Source of the DNA: Anisus vortex
Taxonomy: Eukaryota; Mollusca; Gastropoda; Planorbidae
DNA length: 64,000 nucleotides
Assembly (NCBI GenBank): GCA_949126835.1
Contig: OX421503.1
Coordinates: 6,287,457-6,351,456, forward strand
Reading direction: 5' to 3'
The notes under the pieces are model-generated. The model worked only from the letters and a program-made list of their open reading frames with translations, searched no databases and was not told where the DNA came from. Position 1 is the first letter of the stretch, and every line of letters starts with the position of its first letter. A program made the position numbers and the translations under genes. Of this stretch, positions 31,638-44,117 are shown piece after piece.

Positions 31638-34334
31638 ATGGGCAATTTTTTTGAAACGGCAAAAACGATTTTCTCTGGGAGTACTCAACTCAACTGTTCC
31701 AGAAAGAGAAGTTTTGAATCAAGTTATGTAAGTATACCATCCACACCCATCCCACATCCTCCTTACCAAAGCCCACCGACTTAGTTTTTGTATCTCATTC
31801 AAAATCACAGATGGCATCCCCTAAAAACTATTTTTTAAAATCCACTGGAAGAGGGGGGGGGGAAGGGGGTGGAAGAAAAACAGCGAATTATGATTGGATA
31901 ATTGTTCTTTGAATTTCTCTTGATCCCATAGGTGTGGTCTGTCACGTTTTCTCATCGTCACGTTTTCTCATCGTCACGTTTTCTCATCGTCACGTTTTCT
32001 CATCGTCACGTTGTCTCATCATCACGTTGTCTCATCGTCACATTGTCTCATCGTCACGTTGTCTCATCGTCACGTTGTCTCATCGTCACGTTGTCTCATC
32101 GTCACGTTGTCTCATCGTCACGTTGTTTCATCGTCACGTTGTCTCATCGTCACGTTGTCTCATCGTCACATTGTCTCATCGTCACGTTGTCGCATCGTCA
32201 CGTTGACTCAATATCACGTTGAATCATTGTCACGTTGTCTCATCGTCACGCTGCCTCATCGTCACGTTGTCTCATCGTCACGTTGTCTCATCGTCACGTT
32301 GAGTCATTGTCACGTTGTTTCATTGTCACGTTGAATCTTTATTAAGTTGAATCATTGTCACGTTGTCTCATAGTCACGTTGTCTCATTGTCACGTTGTCT
32401 CATTTTCACGTTGTATCATTTTCACGTTGTCTCGTTGTCTCGTTGTCACGTTATCTAATTGTCACGTTTTCAGGTTTTATCGTTGTCACATTGTCACGTT
32501 GTCTTATTGTCACGCTGTCACGTTGTCTGAGTGTCGGTTGTCTCATTGCCGCATAATTTCATTGTCACGTTGTTTTATTGTCACGATTTCACGCTGTCTT
32601 ATCGTCAGGTAGCTCGGTCCAGCATGATTAAACTTAACTTTGCTGTTGTTGTTTTTTTCTTTTTTTTTAGACTAATGACGCGACAGTGAATGTCCAGGGA
32701 CAAGACTACAACCATGACTGGGGGAATTATAAAACATCTTATAAGACAGCCTACAGCGATCGCTGCGATGATCCACTTAGCAGGTCCAACAAGGTAAAAC
32801 ACATTGGAAATATGATGCCTTTGTTGCTCATGTGTCAAGCCTTGTGTTAACTGGCCTGATTGGTCGAAACTTCACAGCGGGCACACCACGTGCCCCCCCC
32901 CCTCTCCCCAGCAAGTCGATAAGACGCGGGCTGGTTATCAGACGTAAGGGCGCCTTCTTGCTGAACTATTTGATTACGTCACAGTGATGTACATACGCAT
33001 GCAGGTTATTGTCACTGGCTGGAACTGCCGGAAACTGGTGAAAGTTTCCAGTGGAAAAACACAATATGTCTCATTATGAATATGTCTTATTATTTTAATT
33101 AGTTGTAAGCTATTTGTGGATTTACTTGACACCAGAGTCTTCTTGTAATTCGTTGAATCATTTCATCGACTTAAAGCTTTCCTAAAATGTTTTTAAGTAA
33201 GTAAAATCTAATAATTATATTTTAGACGCATGTTCGAGACGGGTGTTCGATTCTCATGCAGGGATAGTGCTAACTGTCTGTTAAATAAAAAAACATGATT
33301 TTTTTCTAACCCGATTGTAATATTCATTTTAAATTACTTTCTTAAATGTGTTCAGGAAATAAATAATAGGAATATTGTTAAAATTATAATATCTTTCTGT
33401 GCATTGTAGTAAATATTTTTTTAAACTCTAGCTATATGTCTATGAATTTTATTCCACGGGCAATGCCGGGGAATTTAGCTTGTAGTCAAATAACTTTTGG
33501 GAATATAAGTGAACTTTTTAAAACCAATTTAGCGGCCCAATTCATCTGATGAATGCTTTGTTTACTTCTAGCGCCTGAAAACTGATGACTATACGTCTCC
33601 TCCTGACAGACCAGAGCCGTCTGCTCCTTCAGATCTAATGGAGTGTTTCATTTGTGGCCAGTCCTACAGAAGCATCAATGACAAGTCGTATGTGTCTTGT
33701 GGGCACAGCTTTCATAAAGATTGTTTCGACAGATGGCAGGTGGTAAGTGACGACAGAATGAAGTTAGTTCTTGCCCAGGTCCTGGCTGTTGAAACATATA
33801 AGTCCATCGAAATATATATACATCAGCGAATCAAAAACTAAGTCTAAACATATCCAATGTGAGAAACATGTACATCATCATCAGAGCCGTGACTTACGTC
33901 GTGGGGGTGCTACGACGGTGCGCGTAACCAAACTAAGAACGAGATTGTTCTAAGAACGAATTTTGCTGTATCACTCAACAGTGACCCCCCCTTTTCCCCA
34001 TTAAGGGTCGGCGCGAATGGTTTGCCGTCCCCATCCAACCTAAATTCCAGCAAGGCGGGGGCCACTCTGCAAGCAAGTGCTCGACCGTCTCTCTACCGCC
34101 TCCCTGTAGTTTCCACACCTATTCAAGTTGAGCCTAAAATTGTTATTAAAAAGATACATGTAGTTATTGTCATGCAGGGGCACTTTTAGTTAAATATGTC
34201 ATTTACTTATGACACATGTGTAATACTTTAAAAAAATGTATATCATATATATATATATATCAATAGATGAAGTGTTTAACATAGAGTTGCTTTCCCATTA
34301 ATTTCAGATTGATGAATCATGTCCTTTATGTTAA
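31638..34334 (+). CDS. RING-H2 finger protein, 136 aa, four coding exons
   Basis: Exons: 31638-31727 (MGNFFETAKTIFSGSTQLN..), 32671-32793, 33572-33742 and 34308-34334. All introns are phase 0 with consensus GT/AG. The RING-H2 domain reads CFICGQSY..(33647 on), then VSCGHSFHKDCFDRWQV. After the last intron comes IDESCPLC-stop. The ligand pattern is C-x2-C-x14-C-x-H-x2-H-x2-C-x10-C-x2-C: complete, with the final zinc Cys as the last residue of the protein. The Ile after C1, the Trp and CPxC favour E2 binding, so a ubiquitin-ligase role is likely from the family; the substrate is unknown. The ATG has an in-frame TAA just upstream and a splice acceptor at 31625, so an untranslated exon precedes it. 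There is no membrane segment. Intron 1 holds a 16-bp minisatellite. The gene is one of four or five relatives in the next 24 kb. Confidence 0.82.
31941..32608. repeat. 16-bp minisatellite, about 40 copies, inside intron 1 of the RING-H2 gene
   Basis: Unit 'gtctcatcgtcacgtt' (16 bp). The left copies are nearly perfect and the right copies increasingly diverged. Overlapping open frames in all three frames (all reading SSRCLIVTLSHRHV-type text) are artefacts of the 16-bp period. Confidence 0.95.
33885..33935. repeat. Short dispersed repeat ('gtgctacgacggtgcgcgta')
   Basis: 'ggggtgctacgacggtgcgc' + 'gtaacca' is repeated in inverse orientation at about 44748-44790. Element type unknown. Confidence 0.55.
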
Positions 34335-34689
34335 GTGCCGTGTAAATGAACATTGGCTATGTGACCGCAACGGCATACTTTTCTGAGGCTATCAAGTCTA
34401 TTAAAGACGTAACTTCCTGTAATACCGGAAGTAATGGACAGAAGACTATACATTGTTTTCGAATATTTATGAAGAAATCTATTATTTTACAAAGATGTTT
34501 TTAATATTATAAAGAAGTGATTAAAACAAAGTGAGTTACAAAACTGTCAAAATGATGTTGTCTATTTCATTGGCTATAACTATAACTATAATCCTTTGAG
34601 ATAAATCATTCAAATTAGTCGTAAAGGTATTTAAGATACTACATTACTCTTTGCCTTTCTATATGACCTATTTTGATTTTAGTATTAGT

Positions 34690-34965
34690 AAAGTATCCCG
34701 TCGGACCAAATTAATCCATAGGGCCTGGGAAGCAGCGTTCGCCAGTTGTTTTTGTGGCCACGGTATACGAGGTGATTGTTTAGCCAGCTTTATGCACAGC
34801 ACGTACTTGGCGGTTGTGTGGCCAGCACAAAGCCCAGCCGCCGTTCACTTTACCCCAATTAAGGTCAGGTACCCATCATAGCTGGGTAGACTCAGGGACG
34901 CCCTCCACAACAGGGAAACAAATCCTGCACCAGGATTCGAACACCAGGACCTTCGGTACATTTTC
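34690..34965 (-). mobile_element. tRNA-derived SINE, family A
   Basis: Full-length-looking inverted copy: 'agtaaagtatcccgtcggac', 'gaagcagcgttcgccag', 'gtgtggccagcacaaagccc', 'tcaggtacccatcatagctg', and 'caggattcgaacaccaggac' as the B-box end of the tRNA-like head. It lies just downstream of the first RING-H2 gene. Confidence 0.8.
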
Positions 34966-35154
34966 TAAATTTACACAACGCTCATATTTGGTCAAAGTGA
35001 CTAGCGGATTGGGAAGCAAGACGGCGTTGTCGAGGAGACGCTGGACATATTTTGGTAATGAAACTAGCAGAAATCGCCCTGGAACAAGTCACGTGATAAT
35101 ACATGGAACAACATTTGTCATGGTAACGTCATTTCCGGTTCTTTTGTTTCTTAG

Positions 35155-35301
35155 AATTCGGAAATCAACACACAGGAGAGTCTTCATACCAATGGTCTGG
35201 ATCTGCATGACATGAAGAAAATCGTTGGAGCGCTTTTGAAGAAAATTTCCAGACATACACATATATATACAGTACCAGGTGACCGATCATTCGATCGGTA
35301 A
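35155..35301 (+). CDS. Candidate terminal exon of unknown gene
   Basis: The acceptor 'cttttgtttcttag' is followed by 48 codons in phase 0: NSEINTQESLHTNGLDLHDM, KKIVGALLKKISRHTHIYT, VPGDRSFDR, then TAA. The stop overlaps AATAAA (35300-35305), a polyadenylation signal. LDLHDMKKIVGALLKKI could form an amphipathic helix. It may be an alternative 3' exon of the RING-H2 gene upstream (also phase 0) or part of another gene. No domain recognised. Confidence 0.33.
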   Translation, partial: NSEINTQESLHTNGLDLHDMKKIVGALLKKISRHTHIYTVPGDRSFDR

Positions 35302-35569
35302 TAAAGTGCAGGCGCTTGTACCTTAACATCATATGTATGTTAAACAACAGTGCATAAATTATAAAAATACGTCTTTACCAGACCAATAAATTGTATTTGT
35401 CTTTTTATTTTTCTACTATGAATAACATAGGCTTTAAATTCTAACATTCGAAGCAGATTTTTATTTGTGCAGTTAATATCTAGATTTTGCCCAATAACCC
35501 CTCCCCTTCCAAAGAAATAAAAAAAAAATATAAAAAAAAACAGCTTAATCTCAGTTTTAAATCCAACAG

Positions 35570-37020
35570 AAATATATCTAATTCATGTCATTATGTATTG
35601 TATTTAAAAGACTGAAAATGAAAAGTTTAAATTTAAAATATCGTTTAAAATTACGTTTTTAGTTCTTCCCCTACTTTAACAACTGTCAAACTTTCTAGTG
35701 ACCACTCTCATAACATTATGTCAATTTTGTTAACTCCCTTCCTCACCCCATTCATGCTAACAATGAGTTACGGCCGGCAAGTGTGTTTGATATAAATTAA
35801 AAAGGTCTACGAATAAATGTAATACATTTTTACTAGTTCACCAGATTTCATATTGAGATCTTAACATAGTCTAATATTTCTTACTTGGGCACATATATTA
35901 ATCATAAGTATAGTTTGTAAATCACTTGTAAAAATATCTTATACAAAAAAGTATTTATTTTTTTATTTTTAATGTTTTCAATGTAAATTAATGTATTATT
36001 CCATACATTGTTTGACAAAAAAGTAAAAATATATAGTTTGGTGTAAACCTTATCTAATACCCTCCATGTGTGTTACTATTTAAAATAAACTATCGCGCAA
36101 AATATCATATCGATAAATTAAAACAATGGTATAATAAAAATTTTACTTTTTTTTTTTTATTTTGAGCATTACGCCAATTAAATACTGGGTAATTAAAGGT
36201 GAAATTAGTTTATTCATTGAGAGACGATAAATGAAAAAATTATAATATACGTTAGATGATTTGTTTAATCCCCCCCCCCCTCAATAAAACTTACAGTATA
36301 TTACACTTCTGACTATTGTTATAAGGAAAATACTAATAAATTGATACATCTTTTCTAGTTTACCACTTTCGAATTCACAATGTTAACCTATTCTAATATA
36401 TCTTACTTTGGAAGGCCTATATAAGCAAATCATAAATACATTTAATAAAACATTCGTTAACATGTGTAGGCCTATTTTATAACCGGTAGCTTAGTGTTTT
36501 TTATTTATATTAGTTCACAAAAACTTTATATCAAGCTACCAGGGATTTTTTTTTTAATTACTTCACATATTTAACGAAAAACATTTATTATATAAACATA
36601 GCCAATATCATTTTCAATCTTTATAAAATTTAAACGTATAGACTAAATTTGACAATTTTACTTTCAACAAAAATATACCAATGTGCCAATGATGTAATGA
36701 TCTTATTCATTTAAAAGACTGCATATGAAAAGATTAGAATATACTTTAGATGAATTGTTTAATTCCCCCCCCCCTTTTTTTTTCAATAAAACTAACAGTA
36801 GGCCTATGCTACACGTCTAACTGTTGTTATGAATTGAATAATTTTTTTCTAGTTTACCATTCTTACTTGGGTAGGCCCTCTATAAGCAAATCATGAATAT
36901 ATTTAAGAACACATTTGTAAACACATGACGTGTTTAAAAAAAAGTAGATCCTATTATTATTTTCGACGTGTTTTTTTCCAAACAATATTTGATAAAAAAA
37001 AAAGTTAAATATATAGTTTA
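35570..37020. repeat. Three diverged direct copies of an AT-rich segment of about 0.4-0.5 kb
   Basis: Landmarks recur in order: 'aaaagactg.a.atgaaaag', 'ttagatga.ttgtttaat.cccccccc', 'caataaaact.acagta', 'tctagtttacca', 'tataagcaaatca.aa' and 'aacatgtg'. Copies are roughly 35570-36120, 36180-36600 and 36690-37020. No coding content; probably an old local duplication or a repeat cluster. Confidence 0.55.
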
Positions 37021-37056
37021 GTGAAACCTAAATCTAATTCTGTTATTACTTAAACC

Positions 37057-37247
37057 ATAGACTTTCGATTTTAGTTTGTCATTGAGAAAATCATAGCGAT
37101 TAAATACAACGGAACTTGTATATCAATAACTTTATTTCCTGTATATCAATTACGATATTTAGAATCGGGAATTCCGAAAATCAGTGTTTCAAGTCATTAT
37201 ATAGCAGAAATACTAAAGCAAGCGGTCCATGTATATTATAGTCTATG
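37057..37247. mobile_element. MITE, CAAAGACTATAAT family
   Basis: Runs from 'atagactttcgattttagtt' to 'agcaagcggtccatgtatat' + 'tatagtctat'. The interior is shared with 18740-18921. Confidence 0.65.
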
Positions 37248-37409
37248 CTTAAACGTAAAACTATTATCTCAATAGTAATTAATACGTAATGGAAAACATT
37301 TCCAACATGGTTATAAAGCTTCCATTTATCTTTTTCTCATATAATTGTTAAGCTGCTATTTTCTTTTATTTAATCTAAAATACATTGAAGATTTTATCAT
37401 CTTAATAGG

Positions 37410-37526
37410 CCTAGGCCTCGAGAGCCGCACGTGTGCCATATATGGCACGCAAAGCGGTATTTAATGGCACGCGGAAAACCTCCAAAAAGACAATGCACAC
37501 AATTATGAAAAGAATGCCGACCCCTG
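37410..37526. repeat. hAT-like non-autonomous fragment
   Basis: Contains 'gtgccatatatggcac', a 16-bp palindrome, further GGCACGC units, and 'gaatgccgacccctgg' as a hAT-like end. Compare 175-242. Confidence 0.4.
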
Positions 37527-37965
37527 GCCTATATTACCTTTGTTAGAGTCAAGAAGTCGTTATCAAAACTTAAAATTAAATATTGTCCGACAATCAAAAT
37601 GACTACAGCACTATACCAGGGGGACACCGAATATAATAAATATACATATTCTGTGGGACACCCTTTTAGACAAAGAAACCAATTGGAGAAGTGTAATTAA
37701 TCCTTCTGCCTGTTGTCCCTTCCCACCCCCTTGATGTTGCCAGAGGTGACTAAGCCACGAGCCTGACTGCAACAAATCGTGACATCATTCAGTCATGAAA
37801 AATAATCCTACAGAAATGTACGTCCCGTGTGAGTCTCGGGCAGAAATGTCCCACAACTTGTGACACGGTGTCCTTTTTTCTGTTTTTTATTTTTTATTTT
37901 GTGTTTTCAATACCTGGTACTAGCCTATATGAACAAAATCTCGGGCCATTCAACTCTTCCTTAAA

Positions 37966-38110
37966 CCAAAGACTATAATAAGATGGACCGCTTGCTTTAA
38001 TATTTATGTTATTTGATAACTCGAATTGACAAGTCTTAATGAGGTGTGACATTTTCAAATGGAAGAGATCATGAACTTCCGGTGACATTTTCCGCCATTT
38101 TCGTAAACAA
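37966..38110. mobile_element. MITE, CAAAGACTATAAT family (left part)
   Basis: 'caaagactataataagatgg' + 'accgcttgctttaata' is the left terminal repeat. The interior ('attgacaagtcttaatga', 'atgaacttccggt..attttccgcc') is shared with 42655-42755. Confidence 0.6.
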
Positions 38111-38544
38111 AAAAAAATGCTATTGGTGGTGTTTGACAATTGATTTTAAAGACCAAGTGAAGAGCTTTTTATCAAAAGTGAGTTAACATTAAATTTTGAT
38201 AGTAAAAAGTGTATTCAGCATCTAAATGTTAATAAAAATCATTTATAAAAAAAATCAAAGATTAATTTTAAGTAATTAGTTCAATATTTGCACTTAATTG
38301 TGTGTGTTTTTTAGAGGAAAAATCCAAATCTCGTAGAAATTTGAGATGTTTTTATTTCCGGCAACATTGGAAAGTGACGTAAGAGAAAGGATTTCGACTA
38401 GGAAAAATGAATATTGTCACGTGTTTTGAATTTATTGCCACATGTTTTGAATCTTTTCCCGGTTCTTATTTTTAACAAAATGTTTAAATATAGATTTATA
38501 GCGTCGAGTTTTGTTTATTTATTTCCTTTCTCAAACGTCACTGC

Positions 38545-38715
38545 TGAGTCCACCCGGCTATGATGGGTACCTGACATTAGTTGGGGTAAAGTAAAGGCGA
38601 CTGGGCATTATGCTGGCCACACAATCCCCGACATTGCCGTAACCACAGAAACTGGTGAAAGCTTCACCGGCCCCATAAATCAATTTGGTCAGACTATTAC
38701 TTTTACTTTTATAGT
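38545..38715 (+). mobile_element. tRNA-derived SINE, family A, 5'-truncated
   Basis: 'gatgggtacctgacattagt', 'ggggtaaagtaaaggcgact', 'ctggccacacaatccc', 'gaaactggtgaaagcttcac' and a tail 'ttacttttacttttat'. Confidence 0.75.
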
Positions 38716-39114
38716 TTGCTGAAGATTGTAGTAGGAGGGCAGGGGCTGAAAAATTGTATGAATGTGTTATACTTATAATCAGCACCGAGTCTATGTTCCA
38801 GGTTGTAGCTCGATAGAATAAAGAAAAGTGGGACAATTAGCCTTTCAAAAGAAATTGCCAGGCATCAGGAAACAAAAGCTTTGTTATTGTAAGGGGTTTA
38901 ACAAAAACAAAAAAAAAATGATTCCGTTAAGTAAACAAAACAAAGTTCACCATACACGAAAAAAAAAAGGGTGGCTTTTATAGTCTAATAGTGTGGCTAT
39001 GTTTACTAAAGGAGAAAACGCTAACAGAAAATCAGGAGATTTTTTAAAATTTTATTGTCCACATTTACAAATTATGTATCATAATAATTTAATCTTGCTT
39101 TTGTGTTGGCAAAT

Positions 39115-40619
39115 TAACATTCTCAGTTAGCTTCCACGAATAGAAGTACGACAAACACCTGAAGAAATGTGTATTCTCAGTTAGCTTCCACGAATAGAAG
39201 TGCGACAAACACCTGAAGGAATGTGTATTCTCAAATAGCTTCCACGAATAGAAGTGCGACAAACACCTGAAGGAATGTGTATTCTCAATTAGCTTCCACG
39301 AATAGAAGTGCGACAAACACCTGAAGGAATGTGTATTCTCAGTTATTTTCCACGAATAGAAGTGCGACAAACACCTGAAGGAATGTGTACTCTCAGTTAG
39401 TTTCCACGAATAGAAGTGCGACAAACACCTGAAGGAATGTGTATTCTCAGTTAGCTTCTACGAATAGAAGTGCGACAAACACCTGAAGAAATGTGTATTC
39501 TCAGTTAGCTTCCACGAATAGAAGTTCGACAAACACCTGAAGGAATGTGTATTCTCAGTTAGCTTCTACGAATAGAAGTGCGACAAACACCTGAAGGAAT
39601 GTGTATTCTCAGTTAGCTTCCACGAATAGAAGTGCGACAAACACCTGAAGGAATGTGTATTATCAGTTAGCTTCTACAAATAGAAGTGCGACAAACACCT
39701 GAAGGAATGTGTATTCTCAGTTAGCTTCTACGAATAGAAGTTTGACAAACACCTGAAGGAATGTGTATTCTCAGTTAGCTTCCACGAATAGAAGTGTGAC
39801 AAACACCTGAAGGAATGTGTATTCTCAGTTAGCTTCCACAAATAGAAGTGCGACAAACACCTGAAGGAATGTGTATTCTCAGTTAGCTTCCACGAATAGA
39901 AGTGTGACAAACACCTGAAGGAATGTGTATTCTCAGTTAGCTTCCACGAATAGAAGTGCGACAAACACCTGAAGGAATGTGTATTCTTACTTAGCTTCCA
40001 CAAATAGAAGTGCGACAAACACCTGAAGGAATGTGTATTCTCAGTTAGTTTCCACGAATAGAATTGCGACAAACACCTGAAGGAATGTGTATTCTCAGTT
40101 AACTTCCACGAATAGAAGTGCGACAAACACCTGAAGGAATGTGAACTCTCAGTTAGCTTCCACGAATAGAAGTGCGACAAACACCTGAAGGAATGTGTAT
40201 TCTTACTTAGCTTCCACAAAAAGAAGTGCGACAAACACCTGAAGGAATGCGTTATCTCAGTTAGTTTCCACGAATAGAAGTGCGACAAACACCTGAAGGA
40301 ATGTGTATTCTCAGTTAACTTCCACGAATAGAAGTGCGACAAACACCTGAAGGAATGTGAATTCTCAGTTAGCTTCCACGAATAGAAGTGCGACAAACAC
40401 CTGAAGGAATGTGTATTCTCAGTTTGCTTCCACGAATAGAACGGCGACAAACACCTGAAGGAATGTGTATTCTCAGTTAACTTCCACGAATAGAAGTGCG
40501 ACAAACACCTGAAGGAATGTGTATTCTCAGTTAGCTTCCACGAATAGAAGTGCGACAAACACCTGAAGGAATGTGTATTCTCAGTTAGCTTCCACGAATA
40601 GAAGTGCGACAAACACCTG
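39115..40619. repeat. 54-bp minisatellite, about 28 copies
   Basis: Unit 'cacctgaaggaatgtgtatt' + 'ctcagttagcttccacgaat' + 'agaagtgcgacaaa' (54 bp). Because 54 is divisible by three, the - strand stays open for long stretches with an 18-residue repeat (CLSHFYSWKLTENTHSFR). The array lies just upstream of the second RING-H2 gene. Variants cluster in higher-order fashion (for example 'cttacttagcttccaca' at 39985 and 40203). Confidence 0.95.
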
Positions 40620-41012
40620 CGTTTTTTAAGCCTGCAGGGTTGTCTCAAATCCAGATTTACGGTCTTAGACCTTGTTGAGATTTCTCTGAGCCTGGAAAAT
40701 CGTCTTTGATTCTGGAAGGTATTTTTTTTATTCTGAAGTGTTTCCCTCAGTCTACATGGCTCTGGTGGAAGCCTGCTATTCATAGTTAAAAAGAAAAAAA
40801 AAACTACTGGGCATTTTACTGGCGACACAATCTCTTATGTAGGCACCATTAACAAAACAAAACATAATAACGTATTAATTTGGCACATAAAGTTGAGAAT
40901 GTGATAACCTTTGTTACATTTTTATTGACAAGTTTGACATGTATTGGTATTCATGTACCGTAGATTGGGTAGATGCAATTATAAAACAAAGCTAACCATT
41001 ACATGATGTCAG

Positions 41013-41525
41013 GGCTCTAGAAATGCACCAATGTCAATATCTCAGCCAAATGATCTTCCTACTGCGTACCACGATGGCGATTCTTCCGGCGGAAGTGCGT
41101 CCATACCTGCGCAGTGCTCCATTTGTTTGATGTACTACCAGCGAGGGGACGAGAAGAGAATGTTGCCCTGCGGCCACAACTTCCATAAGCATTGTGCTGA
41201 CCAGTGGTTGGTGGTACGTTACTTTTAAAATAGTGTGAGAGACCACGTAGTACAGAGCAGTGGTTAATGTTATATTACCATTGAAAGTAATGTTAGGAAC
41301 CAGACATTAGGTACCTTTGGTTAAAGGTTCATAGCCTTTATAGTAATAATTATATACTATATATATAATATACAGTCTCTCCCTATATATATTGTATATA
41401 TATTATATATATCGCTCCCTCTCTCTCTCACTCTCTCTCGATATATATAAATATATATAATACATTATTTCTATTGTTTGTAGATCAATGCGACGTGTCA
41501 TGTGTGTAGATGTAGAGTCTACTAG
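41013..41525 (+). CDS. RING-H2 finger protein 2, last two exons
   Basis: Exon 41013-41213 (phase 0, acceptor 'acatgatgtcag', donor GTACGT) encodes GSRNAPMSISQPNDLPTAYH.. and the RING: CSICLMYYQRGDEKRMLPC, GHNFHKHCADQWLV. Exon 41484-41525 adds INATCHVCRCRVY-stop. All eight zinc ligands are present with the same spacing as the 31638-34334 gene (x14, x10), and the intron falls at the identical place, after W-x-V. CPxC is CHVC here, and two extra basic/Cys residues follow. Upstream exons were not found between 35 and 41 kb. They may have diverged, or the gene may start at the ATG 41031 inside this exon. The intron holds TA and CT microsatellites. Confidence 0.75.
41362..41465. repeat. (TA)n and (CT)n microsatellites in the RING-H2 gene 2 intron
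   Basis: Alternating 'atatatat' runs with an interrupted 'ctctctct' block between 41405 and 41440. Confidence 0.8.
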
Positions 41526-44060
41526 CACTATGGCCCGTAAACAAAGCACACATATATGATTCTATGAATACGTTTGACATGATTTGATGCATTTAATTCT
41601 AAATATCATATTTAAATGAATATAACTGGCGTATTAGTCTTATTGTAGTGTTTGTGTAAAAGTGTTCATTTAATTAAAGCTCAAATTCAAAATTGTAAGT
41701 TTTTCTGTTTGTATTTTTGTTTTCAGGGGAAGGGGAATAACTTTACATGTATCAACATTAGTTACAAGTACACAATAGGCGCGGAGTCGCTGTAACAGTC
41801 ACTGCCGGTCAGCCCCACTTAACAAATCGTCTTCTTTTCAGGTGTGTCAATGAACAATGAACAATGATTTTTTTTGCCACATAGTACATAAGTACAATAA
41901 AGGCATAGTCAGAGACATAACTAGAGAATTATTACCTTGGTAAATATTATAATATTATATCGAGAAATACAGATATTAATAAACAATAATAAAAATAATA
42001 ATACATGAATTTAAAGTATCTTAAAATAAAATACACGGGAGATAATTCAATTTTAGATACAATTAGAAAAATGATATCTAAATAAAAGAGAATAAAAAAA
42101 CAGTTGTGATTATACACTGTTTATGATCTAACTCGAACTTTTTTTTATTCAGCTCTTAACGTTACATCAATTTCATTATAAGTTCGCATTAATACAGTAA
42201 GGAAATGACAATTTCATAAAGGTTTATACTTTATACCCAAATACTTGAAACCGTGCATCATTGAGGAATTCCGATTAATATTCTTTTTATTCTTTTAAAA
42301 TAAATGTTATTTTTAATTGTATGAAAGCAGTCAGTAGAACTTTTAGCGAATATGCTTAATTTTTTTTTTTAAAGTCGTGGCTGAATGGATATCACTAATG
42401 CCATTAGAAGATATTCATGGGGCAGTTGACAACTAATTGGGTTGAGTGCCTTACTCTTAACTGGGTCCTGTGTAATTTCATGTCAGGCCGCGTAGTTTAT
42501 GAATAGTACTGCCTCACCGTGGAATTAACCTAACTGCCGTTTGAAATTTTGAATCTGAATAAAACTCATAATACTAGACTAAAAACATAGATAAGCGAAA
42601 GACGCAAAAATCTTCTGTGTAGAAAGATAACATATCTGTAACATATCTGTAAACATATCTGTAACATATTGACAAGTCCTAATGAAGGGTGACCTTTTGG
42701 GTTCGAAGCATACATGAACTCCGGTTTATTTCCGCCAACGAATTTGTAATGTTTTCAGCATTTTTCATGTATAGATTATAGAAATCTACTAAGGCTACAA
42801 GATTAGTTAATGAGGAATAAGCTTACGTTTTTAACATAAAAAGTGAGTGTCCGATAATTAATACTCAAAGTGTTAGTGCGTTAAGTTTAATTTTTAAAAA
42901 AAATGGTTTAAAACTAGCATACACTAAAATAAGTTATTTAGGTCAGGTGTCACTGCATACATATACTTCCGGTTTACTTCCACATTCAAATTAACTGATT
43001 CTTCGCGTCTGACGTTCATCTTTTCTTACTCTCAGTACAACCAGTGACGCAGCACACAGACAGGTTTGTTAGAAAATTAACGAATAGGACCGGAAGTGTG
43101 GGTGGAAAAAAATGCCTACTTATCATAATATCTATTCGAATAGCATAAGAATAAACAGCAAAATAAAATAATAATGCAGATTCAGTCTTTTGTACAATTA
43201 GTAGACCTAACTCAACACCACTAATACTAGACAGTATAATATACAGACAAGCAAACATTACAATAGAATAACGGTACGTAACTGATATTATTTGCAATAA
43301 CTTTCAATAAGCTTACACACATCCAAGAGAAACATCACAAATGATGTAATTTGAATCATGGGAAATTTTTATCTCCCTTTCAATTAATTGAATACTTTTT
43401 TATAGTTAAAACACCAAATCATTAACAAAAATTAAAAAAAAAATATTTTCAAAACCATCCAAAATGTAAATTTAAACTTAAATTATTGAAGAACCAACTA
43501 GAAAAAAATAATAGACTTGATTCATTTTTCACTAACAGACCAGGGCTAGTAATAGATTTTGAAAAAAAACTAACAATTATAACATTGTCAAATGTTGTCA
43601 AAATTTTGTATTTTTCTAAAGATATTGTCTGATGTAAAAGTATTCAAAGTAGGCAAAACTAAAGTAGAGTATTGAATAACATTCTTACTACCCACGTGGC
43701 CTAAAGGGTCGAAATATGACTATAAATAATGTATAAAGATAATTCTTTGGATCCCTCCCACGATTTAAATCTCAAAGAATACCTGTAAATACTATACATA
43801 TTGTGTAGGCAGTACAAAACAAGAAAAGGGCAGTTGTACTACTTCTTTCTTATATGATTTAATATGATGATATAAAATACATAATATAATTATTTTTTTT
43901 AAAGAAATCATGTTCACACAACCGTTAATTGTATACTATACACGCCAGAAAATGACATCACACAAGACATGCACAACACGATAAAACAAATGTATGAATG
44001 AGTATCTTATTTCTCAATTAGAAAATAAGAAACATCAGAAAGTTCTGCCTGTTTTGTTCA
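41526..44060. other. AT-rich region with dispersed repeats only
   Basis: 42590-42670 carries the 'gacgcaa.aatcttct' repeat and 42655-42755 a MITE-type interior ('attgacaagtcctaatga'). Elsewhere A- and T-rich DNA without convincing exons. Confidence 0.45.
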
Positions 44061-44117
44061 CTAGAGGTTTCCTTCAATTACAGCAGTCCTCCTGCAGACA
44101 GGGCAGTTAGTATCAAT
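44061..44117 (-). pseudogene. Orphan terminal exon of a RING-H2 family member
   Basis: On the - strand, after the acceptor 'cttatttccag', the phase-0 frame reads IDTNCPVCRRTAVIEGNL-stop. This matches the last exon of the RING-H2 genes on the + strand (IDESCPLC, INATCHVCRCRVY, IYYASPVCRLN). No RING exon with CGHxFHxxC was found upstream on the - strand (44.1-46.5 kb). It is therefore either an inverted fragment or the end of a gene whose other exons I cannot see. Confidence 0.5.

Noticed and set aside
31932..32612. Overlapping open frames in three + frames and one downstream
   Set aside because: All are translations of the 16-bp repeat within an intron; 16 is not divisible by three, so every frame shows the same text.
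39728..40828. 366-codon open frame on the - strand with 18-residue repeats
   Set aside because: It is explained by the 54-bp period of the minisatellite; the non-repeat start (poly-Phe, Arg-rich) has no domain and no splice or promoter support. Kept only as a finding.
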